64,000 bases of DNA from positions 1 to 64,000 of the forward strand of contig NZ_BEWA01000026.1 of assembly GCF_003112535.1 (NCBI RefSeq), in the 5' to 3' direction. Below the pieces are notes generated by a model. That model did no database searches, was not told the DNA's origin, and worked only from the letters and a program-made list of their open reading frames with translations. Below, piece by piece: positions 35,480 through 43,054 of this stretch. How positions within the stretch are numbered: the first letter of the stretch is position 1; every line of letters begins with the position of its first letter. The translations under genes and the position numbers were made by a program. This DNA is from Streptomyces rishiriensis (GTDB lineage: Bacteria; Actinomycetota; Actinomycetes; Streptomycetales; Streptomycetaceae).

Positions 35480-36760
35480 TCAGCCGCCGGAGACCGTGAC
35501 CTTCTCGTCGTTGTTCAGCTCGCTCACCAGCTGCTTCACCTTCGCCTTGTCCCAGACGAGGTTGCCGCCGGTGGAGCCGGAGATCGGCATGTTCAGCGAG
35601 GTGCCGTCACCGCCGTTGACGCCCTTCATCGCGAAGAACATGGACCCCAGGTCGTACAGCCCCATGTCCTTGTCGACGATGAGCGAGTCGAGGCCGGCGC
35701 TCATCGTCGGGTAGAGCTTGAAGGGGTTCAGGACCGTGCCGGGGGTCGCGACCTCGTGGGCGAGGGCCGCGAGGAACTTCTGCTGGTTCTTGGTGCGCTG
35801 GAGGTCGGACGCGGCGAACGCGTGCCGGGTGCGGACGAAGGCCAGCGCCTCCTCGCCGTTCAGCTTCTGCTTGCCCGCCTGGAAGTCGGCGCCCGAGTAC
35901 TTGTCCTTGAAGGCCTTGTCGATGGTGATCTCGACGCCGCCGACCGCGTCCACGATGCTCGCGAAGCCGGCGAAGCCGATCTCCACGTAGTGGTCGATGC
36001 GCAGGCCGGTGTTGAACTCGATCGTGCGCACCAGCAGCTCGGGGCCGTCCGTGGCGTACGCGGCGTTCAGCTTGATGTGCCGGCCGGCGCCCTTGTACGT
36101 CTTGCCGGACTCGGAGCCGACGAACGTCGGGAGCTCGACGTCCGAGTCACGCGGCAGCGAGACCAGCGTGTCGCCGTTGGACCCGACGTGCAGGATCATC
36201 ATCGAGTCGGTGCGCTTGCCCTCGGCGGAGCCGGTGTGCAGCTTCTTCTTCTCCTCGGCGGACATGCCGTCACGGCTGTCGGAGCCGACGATCAGGTAGT
36301 TCGTGCCGTCGCCGCCCGCGGGCCGGTCGATGACCTTCGACAGGTCGACCTCGCGCTTGAGCTTGCCGTCGGCCCAGAAGTACGTGGCGACGCTCGTCAC
36401 GACCAGCACGGTGACGAGGCTGATCGCCGTCCACTTGATGCGGCGGCGCCAGTTCGGCGCGGGGCGCGCGGGGCGCGTGTCGAAGTCGCCGGGGCCGCCG
36501 GAGTCGCCGCCGCCCCCGTAGACCTGGCCCGAGCTGTAACCGCTGTCGTAACCGCTCTGCTGGGCGTTGGTGTAGTCGCCGTGTCCCTGGCCGTTGACGT
36601 ACGACGGCTGCTGCGGGACGCCGGCTCCCTGCGGCGGGGCCGTCTGGCCACGGCGGACCTGGCGCATGACGCGGGCGCTCTCGGGCTGCGCGCTGGCGCT
36701 GCCGCCGCCGTACCGGTTGCCGCGGTCCCTGTCGGACCATCCCTCGGGCCAATCGTTCAT
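35480..36760 (-). CDS. LCP family protein, paralogue 5
   Basis: The 426-residue protein starts MNDWPEGWSDRDRGNRYGG, followed by a disordered Gln/Gly/Tyr-rich cytoplasmic tail to about residue 105. A transmembrane helix (about 110-129) and an LCP domain (about 150-390; NYLIVGSDSRDGM, SLPRDSDVELPTF, ALAFVRTRHAFA) follow. No LytR_C domain is present. The frame is open to 37372, but that part overlaps the divergent thioesterase gene, so ATG 36760 is taken as start; it lacks a clear ribosome site. Its Q/G/Y-rich tail resembles that of the giant glycosyltransferase at 13823. Confidence 0.9.
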   Translation of the reverse strand: MNDWPEGWSDRDRGNRYGGGSASAQPESARVMRQVRRGQTAPPQGAGVPQQPSYVNGQGHGDYTNAQQSGYDSGYSSGQVYGGGGDSGGPGDFDTRPARPAPNWRRRIKWTAISLVTVLVVTSVATYFWADGKLKREVDLSKVIDRPAGGDGTNYLIVGSDSRDGMSAEEKKKLHTGSAEGKRTDSMMILHVGSNGDTLVSLPRDSDVELPTFVGSESGKTYKGAGRHIKLNAAYATDGPELLVRTIEFNTGLRIDHYVEIGFAGFASIVDAVGGVEITIDKAFKDKYSGADFQAGKQKLNGEEALAFVRTRHAFAASDLQRTKNQQKFLAALAHEVATPGTVLNPFKLYPTMSAGLDSLIVDKDMGLYDLGSMFFAMKGVNGGDGTSLNMPISGSTGGNLVWDKAKVKQLVSELNNDEKVTVSGG

Positions 36761-36880
36761 GCGGACCAGTGTGCAGGGCAGGGCCGTGTGCCGTACAAGG
36801 GTCGTCGGAGAATCAGGGCCGCGCTGTTGCCAAGCTGACACAAAGTCCCGGGTTGTCCCCCTCGGCATAAGGTGGAGGAC

Positions 36881-37441
36881 ATGACAGACCAGGTCACCAC
36901 GGCGGACTCGGGCAGCACCCCGGACATCCCGGGCAAGCCCACGTCCGCGTCCCGCACCACCCTCAGCCACATCATGACCCACGCCGACACCAACCTGCTG
37001 GGGACGGTGCACGGCGGGGTGATCATGAAGCTCGTCGACGACGCGGCGGGCGCGGTGGCCGGCCGGCACTCCGGCGGGCCCGCCGTCACCGCGTCCATGG
37101 ACGAGATGGCGTTCCTGGAGCCGGTCCGCGTCGGCGACCTCGTCCACGTCAAGGCGCAGGTCAACTGGACGGGCCGGACGTCGATGGAGGTCGGGGTGCG
37201 GGTGCTGGCCGAGCGGTGGAACGAGTCCGCCCCGGCGACCCAGGTCGGCTCGGCCTACCTGGTCTTCGCCGCCGTCGACGCCGACGGCAAGCCCCGCGTG
37301 GTCCCGCCGGTCATCCCGGAGACCGAACGCGACGAGCGCCGCTGCCAGGAGGCCCAGATCCGGCGCACGCACCGCCTGGCCCGCCGCCGAGCGATCATGG
37401 AACTGCGCGAGCGCCGGGCGGCCGAGGGCTTCGACGACTGA
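36881..37441 (+). CDS. Acyl-CoA thioesterase (hotdog fold)
   Basis: The 186-residue protein is a hotdog-domain acyl-CoA thioesterase of the YciA/BACH type. The signature MTHADTNLLGTVHGGVIMKLVDDAAG supplies the catalytic Asn/His-Gly-Gly and Asp region; MAFLEPVRVGDLVHVKAQVNWTG and GSAYLVFAAVD are also typical. The C-terminal 40 residues are a charged Arg-rich helix. It hydrolyses acyl-CoA to free acid and CoA in the cytoplasm. ATG 36881 follows ggagg. Neighbouring acyl-CoA dehydrogenase suggests a loose fatty-acid theme, though they are on opposite strands. Confidence 0.9.
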   Translation: MTDQVTTADSGSTPDIPGKPTSASRTTLSHIMTHADTNLLGTVHGGVIMKLVDDAAGAVAGRHSGGPAVTASMDEMAFLEPVRVGDLVHVKAQVNWTGRTSMEVGVRVLAERWNESAPATQVGSAYLVFAAVDADGKPRVVPPVIPETERDERRCQEAQIRRTHRLARRRAIMELRERRAAEGFDD

Positions 37442-37458
37442 CCCCGCGGCCGGAGAGG

Positions 37459-37480
37459 CCGGGCGGTCGGGGCCGCCCGG
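37459..37480. terminator. Hairpin between thioesterase and VOC genes
   Basis: An 8-bp stem (ccgggcgg at 37459-37466 with 37473-37480) with a 6-base loop follows the thioesterase stop, between convergent genes. Confidence 0.55.
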
Positions 37481-37522
37481 GCGGTACGGGGACGACGAGG
37501 GGGTCGGGCGGCGCCACCCGGC

Positions 37523-37951
37523 TCAGTCGATGCAGAACTCGTTGCCCTCGATGTCCAGCATCGGGATGCACGCGTCGTTGCCGTCGTACAGCGTCTGCAC
37601 GTGCACCGCGCCGAGAGGCTCCAGCCGCGCGCGCTCGGCCTCGAGCGCGGCGAGGCGCTCCTCGCCCACGAGTCCGGTGCCGACCCGCACATCGAGGTGC
37701 ACCCGGTTCTTGGCGGCCTTCCCCTCGGGCACGCGCTGGAAGTACAGACGGGGGCCGACGCCCGAGGGATCGACGCAGGCGAACCACGCATCCCGTTGCT
37801 CGGCCGGCTGCGCACGCCTGAAGTCGTCCCAGTCGGCGAACCCCTCCGGTGGCGGCGGCACGACGTACCCCAGCACCTGGCACCAGAACCGGGCCAGACG
37901 CTCGGGTTCCGCGCAGTCGAAGGTGACCTGGAACTTCCTGATCGCTGACAT
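37523..37951 (-). CDS. VOC family (glyoxalase-like) protein
   Basis: The 142-residue protein has one vicinal-oxygen-chelate fold pattern: IRKFQVTFDCAEPERLARFW opens the first beta-alpha-beta unit, and NRVHLDVRVG plus DIEGNEFCID close it, the latter being the usual metal-ligand/end motif. The family includes resistance proteins and dioxygenases; substrate cannot be inferred. ATG 37951 matches the family start, although the frame extends eight codons more. It converges with the thioesterase gene. Confidence 0.85.
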   Translation of the reverse strand: MSAIRKFQVTFDCAEPERLARFWCQVLGYVVPPPPEGFADWDDFRRAQPAEQRDAWFACVDPSGVGPRLYFQRVPEGKAAKNRVHLDVRVGTGLVGEERLAALEAERARLEPLGAVHVQTLYDGNDACIPMLDIEGNEFCID

Positions 37952-38016
37952 CGGCGCACCGTAGCAGGCGGTCACGGAGACCGCAGAGGCCGCCCGCTTC
38001 GCGCCCGGACCGGGTA

Positions 38017-38055
38017 CGACGACAGCCCCCGGCGTCGTGCCGGGGGCTGTCGTCG
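38017..38055 (-). terminator. Terminator of the acyl-CoA dehydrogenase gene
   Basis: A perfect 17-bp stem (38017-38033 with 38039-38055, centred on acagcccccggc) and a 5-base loop lie 29 bases beyond the stop codon. Confidence 0.88.
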
Positions 38056-38083
38056 CATGTACAGGCCGGTGGCCGCGGCCCTG

Positions 38084-39241
38084 CTAGGGAAGGTTCCTCG
38101 CCATCACGATCCGCTGGACTTGGTTCGTGCCCTCATAAATCTGGGTGATCTTCGCGTCGCGCATCATCCGCTCGACCGGGTAGTCACGGGTGTAGCCGTA
38201 GCCGCCGAGGAGCTGGACGGCGTCCGTGGTGACCTCCATCGCCACGTCCGAGGCGAAGCACTTGGCGGCCGCGCCCTGGAAGGTGAGGTCGGAGTCCAGG
38301 CGCTCGGACTTGGCCGCCGCCGCGTACGTGAGCTGGCGGGCCGCCTCGATCTTCATGGCCATGTCGGCGAGCATGAACTGGATGCCCTGGAAGTCGGCGA
38401 TCGGCTTGCCGAACTGCTTGCGCTCCTGGACGTAGCCCTTGGCGTAGTCGAAGGCGCCCTGGGCGACGCCGAGGGCCTGCGCGGCGATCGTGATACGGGT
38501 GTGGTCCAGGGTCTTCATGGCGGTCGCGAAGCCCGTGCCCTCCTCGCCGATCATGCGGTCGGCCGGGATGCGGACGTTGTCGAAGTAGACCTCGCGGGTC
38601 GGGGAGCCCTTGATGCCGAGCTTCTTCTCCGGAGCGCCGAAGGAGACGCCCGGGTCGGACTTCTCGACGACGAACGCGGAGATGCCCTTGCTGCGCTTCG
38701 ACGGGTCCGTCACGGCCATGACCGTGTAGTACTCGCTCACGCCGGCGTTGGTGATCCAGCGCTTCACGCCGTTGAGGATCCAGTGGTCGCCGTCGCGGAC
38801 CGCCTTCGTCTTCATGCCGGCCGCGTCCGAGCCCGCGTCCGGCTCGGAGAGGGCGTACGAGAACATCGCGTCGCCCTTGGCCAGCGGCGACAGGTACTTC
38901 TTCTTCAGGTCCTCGGAGCCGGAGAGGATCACCGGGAGCGAGCCCAGCTTGTTCACCGCGGGGATCAGGGAGGAGGACACGCAGACGCGGGCCACCTCCT
39001 CGATCACGATGACCGTCGCGAGGGCGTCGGCCCCCGCGCCGCCGTACTCCTCGGGAACGTGCACGGCGTGCAGGTCGCTCGCCACCAGCGCGTCCAGCGC
39101 CTCCTGGGGGAAGCGGGCCTCCTCGTCCACCACCGCCGCGAACGGCGCGATCTTCGCCTCGGACAGTGAGCGGATGGCGTCTCGGAGCATGTCGTGCTCC
39201 TCGGACGGGCGGTACAGGTCGAAGTCAGCCGATCCGGCCAA
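38084..39241 (-). CDS. Acyl-CoA dehydrogenase
   Basis: This 385-residue flavoenzyme oxidises acyl-CoA to enoyl-CoA in fatty or branched-chain acid breakdown. Visible family marks are FSYALSEPDAGSDAAGMKTKA and WITNAGVSEYYTVMAVTD (FAD/substrate loops). FQGIQFMLADMAMKIEAARQLTYAAA and AVQLLGGYGYTRDYPVERMMRDAKI follow, with the putative catalytic Glu in QIYEGTNQVQRIVMARNL at the C-terminus. The start is taken as TTG 39241 (AGSADFDLYRPSEEH), preceded by gagga; another TTG six codons upstream is possible. Substrate length is unknown. A strong terminator follows. Confidence 0.93.
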   Translation of the reverse strand: MAGSADFDLYRPSEEHDMLRDAIRSLSEAKIAPFAAVVDEEARFPQEALDALVASDLHAVHVPEEYGGAGADALATVIVIEEVARVCVSSSLIPAVNKLGSLPVILSGSEDLKKKYLSPLAKGDAMFSYALSEPDAGSDAAGMKTKAVRDGDHWILNGVKRWITNAGVSEYYTVMAVTDPSKRSKGISAFVVEKSDPGVSFGAPEKKLGIKGSPTREVYFDNVRIPADRMIGEEGTGFATAMKTLDHTRITIAAQALGVAQGAFDYAKGYVQERKQFGKPIADFQGIQFMLADMAMKIEAARQLTYAAAAKSERLDSDLTFQGAAAKCFASDVAMEVTTDAVQLLGGYGYTRDYPVERMMRDAKITQIYEGTNQVQRIVMARNLP

Positions 39242-39443
39242 GGTGTCCTCACACTCCAAAGACGCTGCGTCTACCGATGCTAATTACCGTTAAGTAACTC
39301 AAATTTTAGTGGTCCCGCCGATCCCGGTGATACGTGAGTTTGGCGACAGCGGTTTCTCTCCGGTGATCTGCCCGGTGAGGGGCGCCGACACGCCCCGACT
39401 ATGCTCGGGCGCGCAGCGACGGCAACCCCCACCAGGAGCATCC

Positions 39444-40787
39444 ATGGCCCTCAAGATCACCGTGATCGGCACCGGCTATCTCGGCGCCACACACGCCGCG
39501 GCCATGGCCGAGCTGGGCTTCGAGGTGCTCGCGCTCGACGTCGTGCGCGAGAAGATCGAGATGCTGGAACGCGGTGAGGCCCCCATGTACGAGCCGGGTC
39601 TCGAGGAGCTGCTGCGCCGGCACGTGGCCGGGTTCGAGGGGTCGAGCGGGCGGCTGCGGTTCACCCAGGACTGGGCCGAGGTGGGGGCGTTCGGCGACGT
39701 CCACTTCGTCTGCGTCAACACGCCGCAGAAGCACGGCGAGTACGCCTGCGACATGTCGTACGTCGAGTCCGCCGTCGCCTCCCTCGCCCCGCATCTGGCG
39801 CGGCCCGCTCTGGTCGTCGGCAAGTCGACCGTGCCGGTGGGCTCCGCCGACCGGCTGGCCCACACGATCGCGGCGCTCGCGCCGGCCGGCGAGGACGCCG
39901 AGCTGGCGTGGAACCCGGAGTTCCTGCGGGAGGGGTTCGCGGTGCAGGACACGCTGCACCCGGACCGGATCGTCGTCGGGGTGCGCAGCGAGCGCGCCGA
40001 GGCGCTGCTGCGGCAGGTGTACGAGAAGCCCGTCGCCGAGGGCGCCCCGTTCGTCGTGACCGACTTCCCCACGGCCGAGCTGGTGAAGACGTCCGCCAAC
40101 TCCTTCCTCGCCACCAAGATCTCCTTCATCAACGCCATGGCGGAGGTGTGCGAGGCCGCCGACGGCGACGTCGCCAAGCTGGCCGAGGCCATCGGCTACG
40201 ACGACCGGATCGGCAAGAAGTTCCTGCGGGCCGGGATCGGGTTCGGCGGCGGCTGTCTGCCCAAGGACATCCGGGCGTTCATGGCTCGGGCCGGCGAGCT
40301 GGGGGCCGACCAGGCGCTGACCTTCCTGCGCGAGATCGACTCGATCAACATGCGCCAGCGCGGGCGGATGGTCGAGCTGGCGCGGCAGGAGCTGGGGGGC
40401 GGTTCCTTCCTGGGCAAGCGGATCGCCGTGCTGGGCGCCACCTTCAAGCCGGACTCGGACGACGTCCGTGACTCGCCCGCCCTCAACGTCGCCGGGCAGA
40501 TCCATCTGCAGGGCGGCCAGGTCACCGTGTACGACCCGAAGGGGATGGAGAACGCGCGGCGGCTCTTCCCGACCCTGGGCTACGCCGGTTCGGCGCTCGA
40601 CGCCGTCCGGGGGGCCGACGCGGTGCTGCATCTCACCGAGTGGCGGGAGTTCCGCGACCTGGACCCGGCGGCGCTCGGCGAGGTCGCGACGGCGCGGCTG
40701 ATCCTGGACGGACGCAACGCGCTGGACCCGCAGCTGTGGCGCAAGGCGGGGTGGACCTACCGGGCCATGGGCCGCCCGACCGCGTAG
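39444..40787 (+). CDS. UDP-glucose 6-dehydrogenase
   Basis: Ugd oxidises UDP-glucose to UDP-glucuronate in two NAD-dependent steps. The 447-residue protein starts with the Rossmann motif ITVIGTGYLGATHAAAMAELG. It has VVGKSTVPVGSADR, the ELVKTSANSFLATKISFIN segment, and the catalytic Cys in GIGFGGGCLPKDI. The C-terminal UDP-binding domain (about 310-435) carries KRIAVLGATFKPDSDDVRDSPA. ATG 39444 follows ccaggagcatcc. UDP-glucuronate would feed acidic glycopolymers, consistent with the envelope theme of the region. A perfect 16-bp hairpin ends the transcript. Confidence 0.94.
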   Translation: MALKITVIGTGYLGATHAAAMAELGFEVLALDVVREKIEMLERGEAPMYEPGLEELLRRHVAGFEGSSGRLRFTQDWAEVGAFGDVHFVCVNTPQKHGEYACDMSYVESAVASLAPHLARPALVVGKSTVPVGSADRLAHTIAALAPAGEDAELAWNPEFLREGFAVQDTLHPDRIVVGVRSERAEALLRQVYEKPVAEGAPFVVTDFPTAELVKTSANSFLATKISFINAMAEVCEAADGDVAKLAEAIGYDDRIGKKFLRAGIGFGGGCLPKDIRAFMARAGELGADQALTFLREIDSINMRQRGRMVELARQELGGGSFLGKRIAVLGATFKPDSDDVRDSPALNVAGQIHLQGGQVTVYDPKGMENARRLFPTLGYAGSALDAVRGADAVLHLTEWREFRDLDPAALGEVATARLILDGRNALDPQLWRKAGWTYRAMGRPTA

Positions 40788-40799
40788 CGGCCGCGGACG

Positions 40800-40838
40800 A
40801 CGCCGGTTCGGCCGAGGCTCAGTCGGCCGAACCGGCGT
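40800..40838 (+). terminator. UDP-glucose dehydrogenase terminator
   Basis: A perfect 16-bp stem (acgccggttcggccga at 40800-40815 with 40823-40838) and 7-base loop start 12 bases after the stop codon. Confidence 0.9.
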
Positions 40839-40970
40839 CTTGCTGCATTCTGCACCACCGGGCTGTGACCCGGCCGGTGAACTGTCCGGTGAACTGCCCG
40901 GTGACTGCTTCGCCCGGGTACCGGCGCGTCGGGGCGAGGGACCGGCCGTCCGGAGTCCTGACGTCCACCC

Positions 40971-41034
40971 GGTCCCCGTCGTCCCCGTCCCCGTCGCCGT
41001 CGCCCTCGCCGTCGCCGTCCCCGTCGCCCTCGAC
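40971..41034. repeat. Simple repeat of ccgtc(c/g) and ccctcg units
   Basis: About ten hexanucleotide units alternate between ccgtcc, ccgtcg and ccctcg, giving a Ser-Pro repeat in one frame and Asp-Gly/Glu-Gly on the other strand. It lies directly upstream of the decayed VOC gene and has probably expanded by slippage. Confidence 0.9.
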
Positions 41035-41049
41035 GGTGCCGCCCGGCAC

Positions 41050-41320
41050 CTCGGCGTGGAAACCGGCCGGCGAGGCCGTCACCTGCCCCTGGGCTGACCA
41101 GGCCGCCCCCGGGTTCGTCCCGCCCGCGTGGCCCGCGCCGGAGCGGTCGCGGCAGTTCCGCCTCGACCTGAACGTCGCCGGTCCGGACGCCGCCGGGCGG
41201 GGCGTGCTCGCCCTGGGCGCGAAGCCGCCGGACGCGCGGGACCGCTCCCGCGGCCGGCGTGTGTACGCCGATCCCGCTGGGCACCCGTTGCCTGTGCCGC
41301 TGCCGGAACCGACGGCGGCG
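41050..41320 (+). pseudogene. Remnant of a VOC family gene (C-terminal part)
   Basis: In one forward frame this stretch encodes GFVPPAWPAPERSRQFRLDL, a helix ending VLALGAK, and VYADPAGHPLPVPLPEP. These align with the second half of the intact VOC protein that follows (GYTPPEWP, QFHLDL, VYADPAGHPFCLC). The first half of the fold is missing and is replaced by the simple repeat, and no stop follows at the proper place. I read it as a tandem VOC duplicate that has decayed. Confidence 0.75.
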
Positions 41321-41358
41321 GCCCGAGGCCCGCTCCACGTCCTGCTCAGGAGGGTTCC

Positions 41359-41763
41359 ATGCCGCCCGTCGCCCGCTTCCGCTCCGTCGTGCTGGACTGT
41401 CCCGATCCGCGCGCGCTCGCCGCGTTCTACGCGGCGGTCCTGGGCGGCACGCCCGAGGCCGAGGACGGCGCGGACGACTGGTACGTGCTGCATGTGCCCG
41501 GCGGCCCACGGATCGCCTTCCAGCAGGTGGAGGGCTACACCCCGCCGGAGTGGCCGCGCGCCGACCGCAATCCGCAGCAGTTCCACCTCGACCTGGACGG
41601 CGGCGCCACCTGGGAGGAGATGGACGAGGCCCACGAGCGGGTGCTGAAGCTGGGCGCACGTCCGCTGGACCTGGAGGACCGCGAGCGGAAGGACTTCCTG
41701 GTGTACGCCGACCCGGCGGGCCACCCGTTCTGCCTGTGCCGCGTCGAACAGTCCCTGGCCTGA
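41359..41763 (+). CDS. VOC family (glyoxalase-like) protein
   Basis: The 134-residue protein shows a complete VOC domain: FRSVVLDCPDPRALAAFYAA, WYVLHVPGGPRIAFQQVEGY, NPQQFHLDLDGGATWEEMDE and the closing VYADPAGHPFCLCRVEQ. ATG 41359 has an ideal caggaggg ribosome site. Substrate is unknown. The decayed copy upstream is its close relative. A hairpin shared with the convergent dipeptidase-like gene follows. Confidence 0.9.
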   Translation: MPPVARFRSVVLDCPDPRALAAFYAAVLGGTPEAEDGADDWYVLHVPGGPRIAFQQVEGYTPPEWPRADRNPQQFHLDLDGGATWEEMDEAHERVLKLGARPLDLEDRERKDFLVYADPAGHPFCLCRVEQSLA

Positions 41764-41770
41764 CCGCGGG

Positions 41771-41814
41771 ACCGGCCCACGACCGGGGCGCCTGCCCCAG
41801 AGGGGTGGGCCGGT
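41771..41814. terminator. Bidirectional terminator between VOC and dipeptidase-like genes
   Basis: A 10-bp outer stem (accggcccac at 41771-41780 with 41805-41814) encloses a smaller ggggc/gcccc hairpin (41785-41789 with 41794-41798). It fills the gap between two convergent genes. Confidence 0.8.
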
Positions 41815-42915
41815 TCAGTCGTCCGGCGCGTCCAGTTCGGTGATGCGCACTGTCGACGGCTTGCGGCGTTCTCGTGCCGCGCGGGCCGCGAAGTCCGCCG
41901 AGCGCAGGACGCGCTGCATGTTGCCCCAGGTCAGCAAGGCGACGTCGGTCTCCGGCCAGCCGCGGGCGAGGAGCTCGGCGATCAGCTGCGGGTAACCCGA
42001 GGCGGCGTCGGGTCCGGCGCCGCGGTCGTGGGCGCCGGACAGGCCCACGCACTCGGGGCCGGCGATCGCGCGGACGTGGTCGACGTGGTCGGCGACGTCC
42101 TGCACGCGCGGGCCGGTCCGCTCGGGCGACGACGGCACCAGGCACAGCCCCTTGGCCGCGCCGAGCTCGGCGAGCAGCGCGTCGGACAGGTTGTCGGGGT
42201 GGGCGCGCAGGGAGCGGGCGGCGGAGCGGGTGCACAGGACCGGCGTCCTGGACAGTGCGAGGGCACGGCCGATCGTGGCGTCGGAGGCGCCGGACAGGTC
42301 GGCGAGCACGCCGAGCCGGTTCATCTCCCGCACGACCTCCTCGCCGAACCGGGTCAGCCCCGCCTCACCCGCCCACGAGGCCCCCGCCAGGGTGAGAACG
42401 CGCAGCCCGAGGGAGTGCAGCACGCGCAGGATGCCCAGGGAGTCGTCGAGCGCGGCGGCTCCGGCCGGGCCCAGGACGACGGCGACCCGGCCGCAGTTGC
42501 GGGCGTCGATGACCTGCCCGGCGCTGCGGGCCAGTCGCAGGCCCTCGGGATGCGCGGCGATCACCGACCTGACGAGGTCCAGCTGCTCCAGGGTCGCGCC
42601 GACGGCCCGCTCGCCCGCGAGACGCTCGGGCAGATGCAGCGACCACAGCAGGGCGCCCACCTGCCCCTCGCGCAGCCGGAGCACGTCCGTGTCGACGCCG
42701 CTCTCGCCGAGCTGCAGGTCGTACCACGGCAGGTCGCGCAGCGCCCAGGGCAGGCCGCTGTGGCCGTCGATCACCGGGTGGGCGGCGAGGAGGGCCCGGG
42801 CGCGTTCCAGCGGGTCGCCGGGAGTCGGCCGCGGGGCGAAGGGGGCCGTCTGCGCCGTGTCGGGGAGCTCACAGGCCTCGGGGAGGGCGTGCAGTTCGTC
42901 CTGGAGGTCGGCCAT
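41815..42915 (-). CDS. Dipeptidase-like (M19) paralogue lacking metal ligands
   Basis: The 366-residue protein aligns along its whole length with the dipeptidase encoded just upstream, but nearly all zinc ligands are gone. DGHND reads DGHSG, GAEGGHS reads GPAGAAA, VDLSH reads ADLSG, FSHS reads CTRS, and GGDYDG reads SGAHDR. Only the first His remains. The surrounding framework (LPWALRD, SLGILRVLHSLGLRVLTL, VVREMNRLGVL, SGYPQLIAELLARGW) is intact and codon use is normal. It is therefore an expressed-looking pseudoenzyme rather than a decaying gene. ATG 42915 follows GGAG. A perfect 18-bp hairpin separates it from the active-type paralogue, so expression may be independent. Confidence 0.85.
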   Translation of the reverse strand: MADLQDELHALPEACELPDTAQTAPFAPRPTPGDPLERARALLAAHPVIDGHSGLPWALRDLPWYDLQLGESGVDTDVLRLREGQVGALLWSLHLPERLAGERAVGATLEQLDLVRSVIAAHPEGLRLARSAGQVIDARNCGRVAVVLGPAGAAALDDSLGILRVLHSLGLRVLTLAGASWAGEAGLTRFGEEVVREMNRLGVLADLSGASDATIGRALALSRTPVLCTRSAARSLRAHPDNLSDALLAELGAAKGLCLVPSSPERTGPRVQDVADHVDHVRAIAGPECVGLSGAHDRGAGPDAASGYPQLIAELLARGWPETDVALLTWGNMQRVLRSADFAARAARERRKPSTVRITELDAPDD

Positions 42916-43001
42916 GACGGTCTCCGTACGTCGGTCAGCAGTACGGTCACCGTCGCACGGCGGGCGGCGCGCTTCCTGGTGGACGGGGCGTTCGGGGGTA
43001 C

Positions 43002-43040
43002 GCGTGCGGGCGGGCCGGTCGCACCGGCCCGCCCGCACGC
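43002..43040 (-). terminator. Terminator between the dipeptidase paralogues
   Basis: A perfect 18-bp stem (43002-43019 with 43023-43040, core gcgggcgggccggt) with a 3-base loop lies 14 bases past the dipeptidase stop. It is among the strongest hairpins in the window. Confidence 0.92.
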
Positions 43041-43054
43041 CCCGACGGCCCGGT

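Larger units (their letters stand above)
40788..41358. other. Gap with terminator, simple repeat and decayed gene
   Basis: These 571 bases hold the ugd terminator, a simple hexanucleotide-like repeat at 40971-41034 and the remnant of a VOC gene (about 41050-41320). Nothing else is recognisable. Confidence 0.7.

Noticed and set aside
24488..36760. Secondary-metabolite or capsule biosynthesis cluster
   Set aside because: LCP, amidase and GT2 genes are envelope-related, but there are no polymerase, flippase or synthase genes, so it is not a full biosynthetic cluster.
40971..41034. Short-spaced repeats suggesting a CRISPR-like array
   Set aside because: The units are contiguous 6-mers without spacers; it is a simple repeat.
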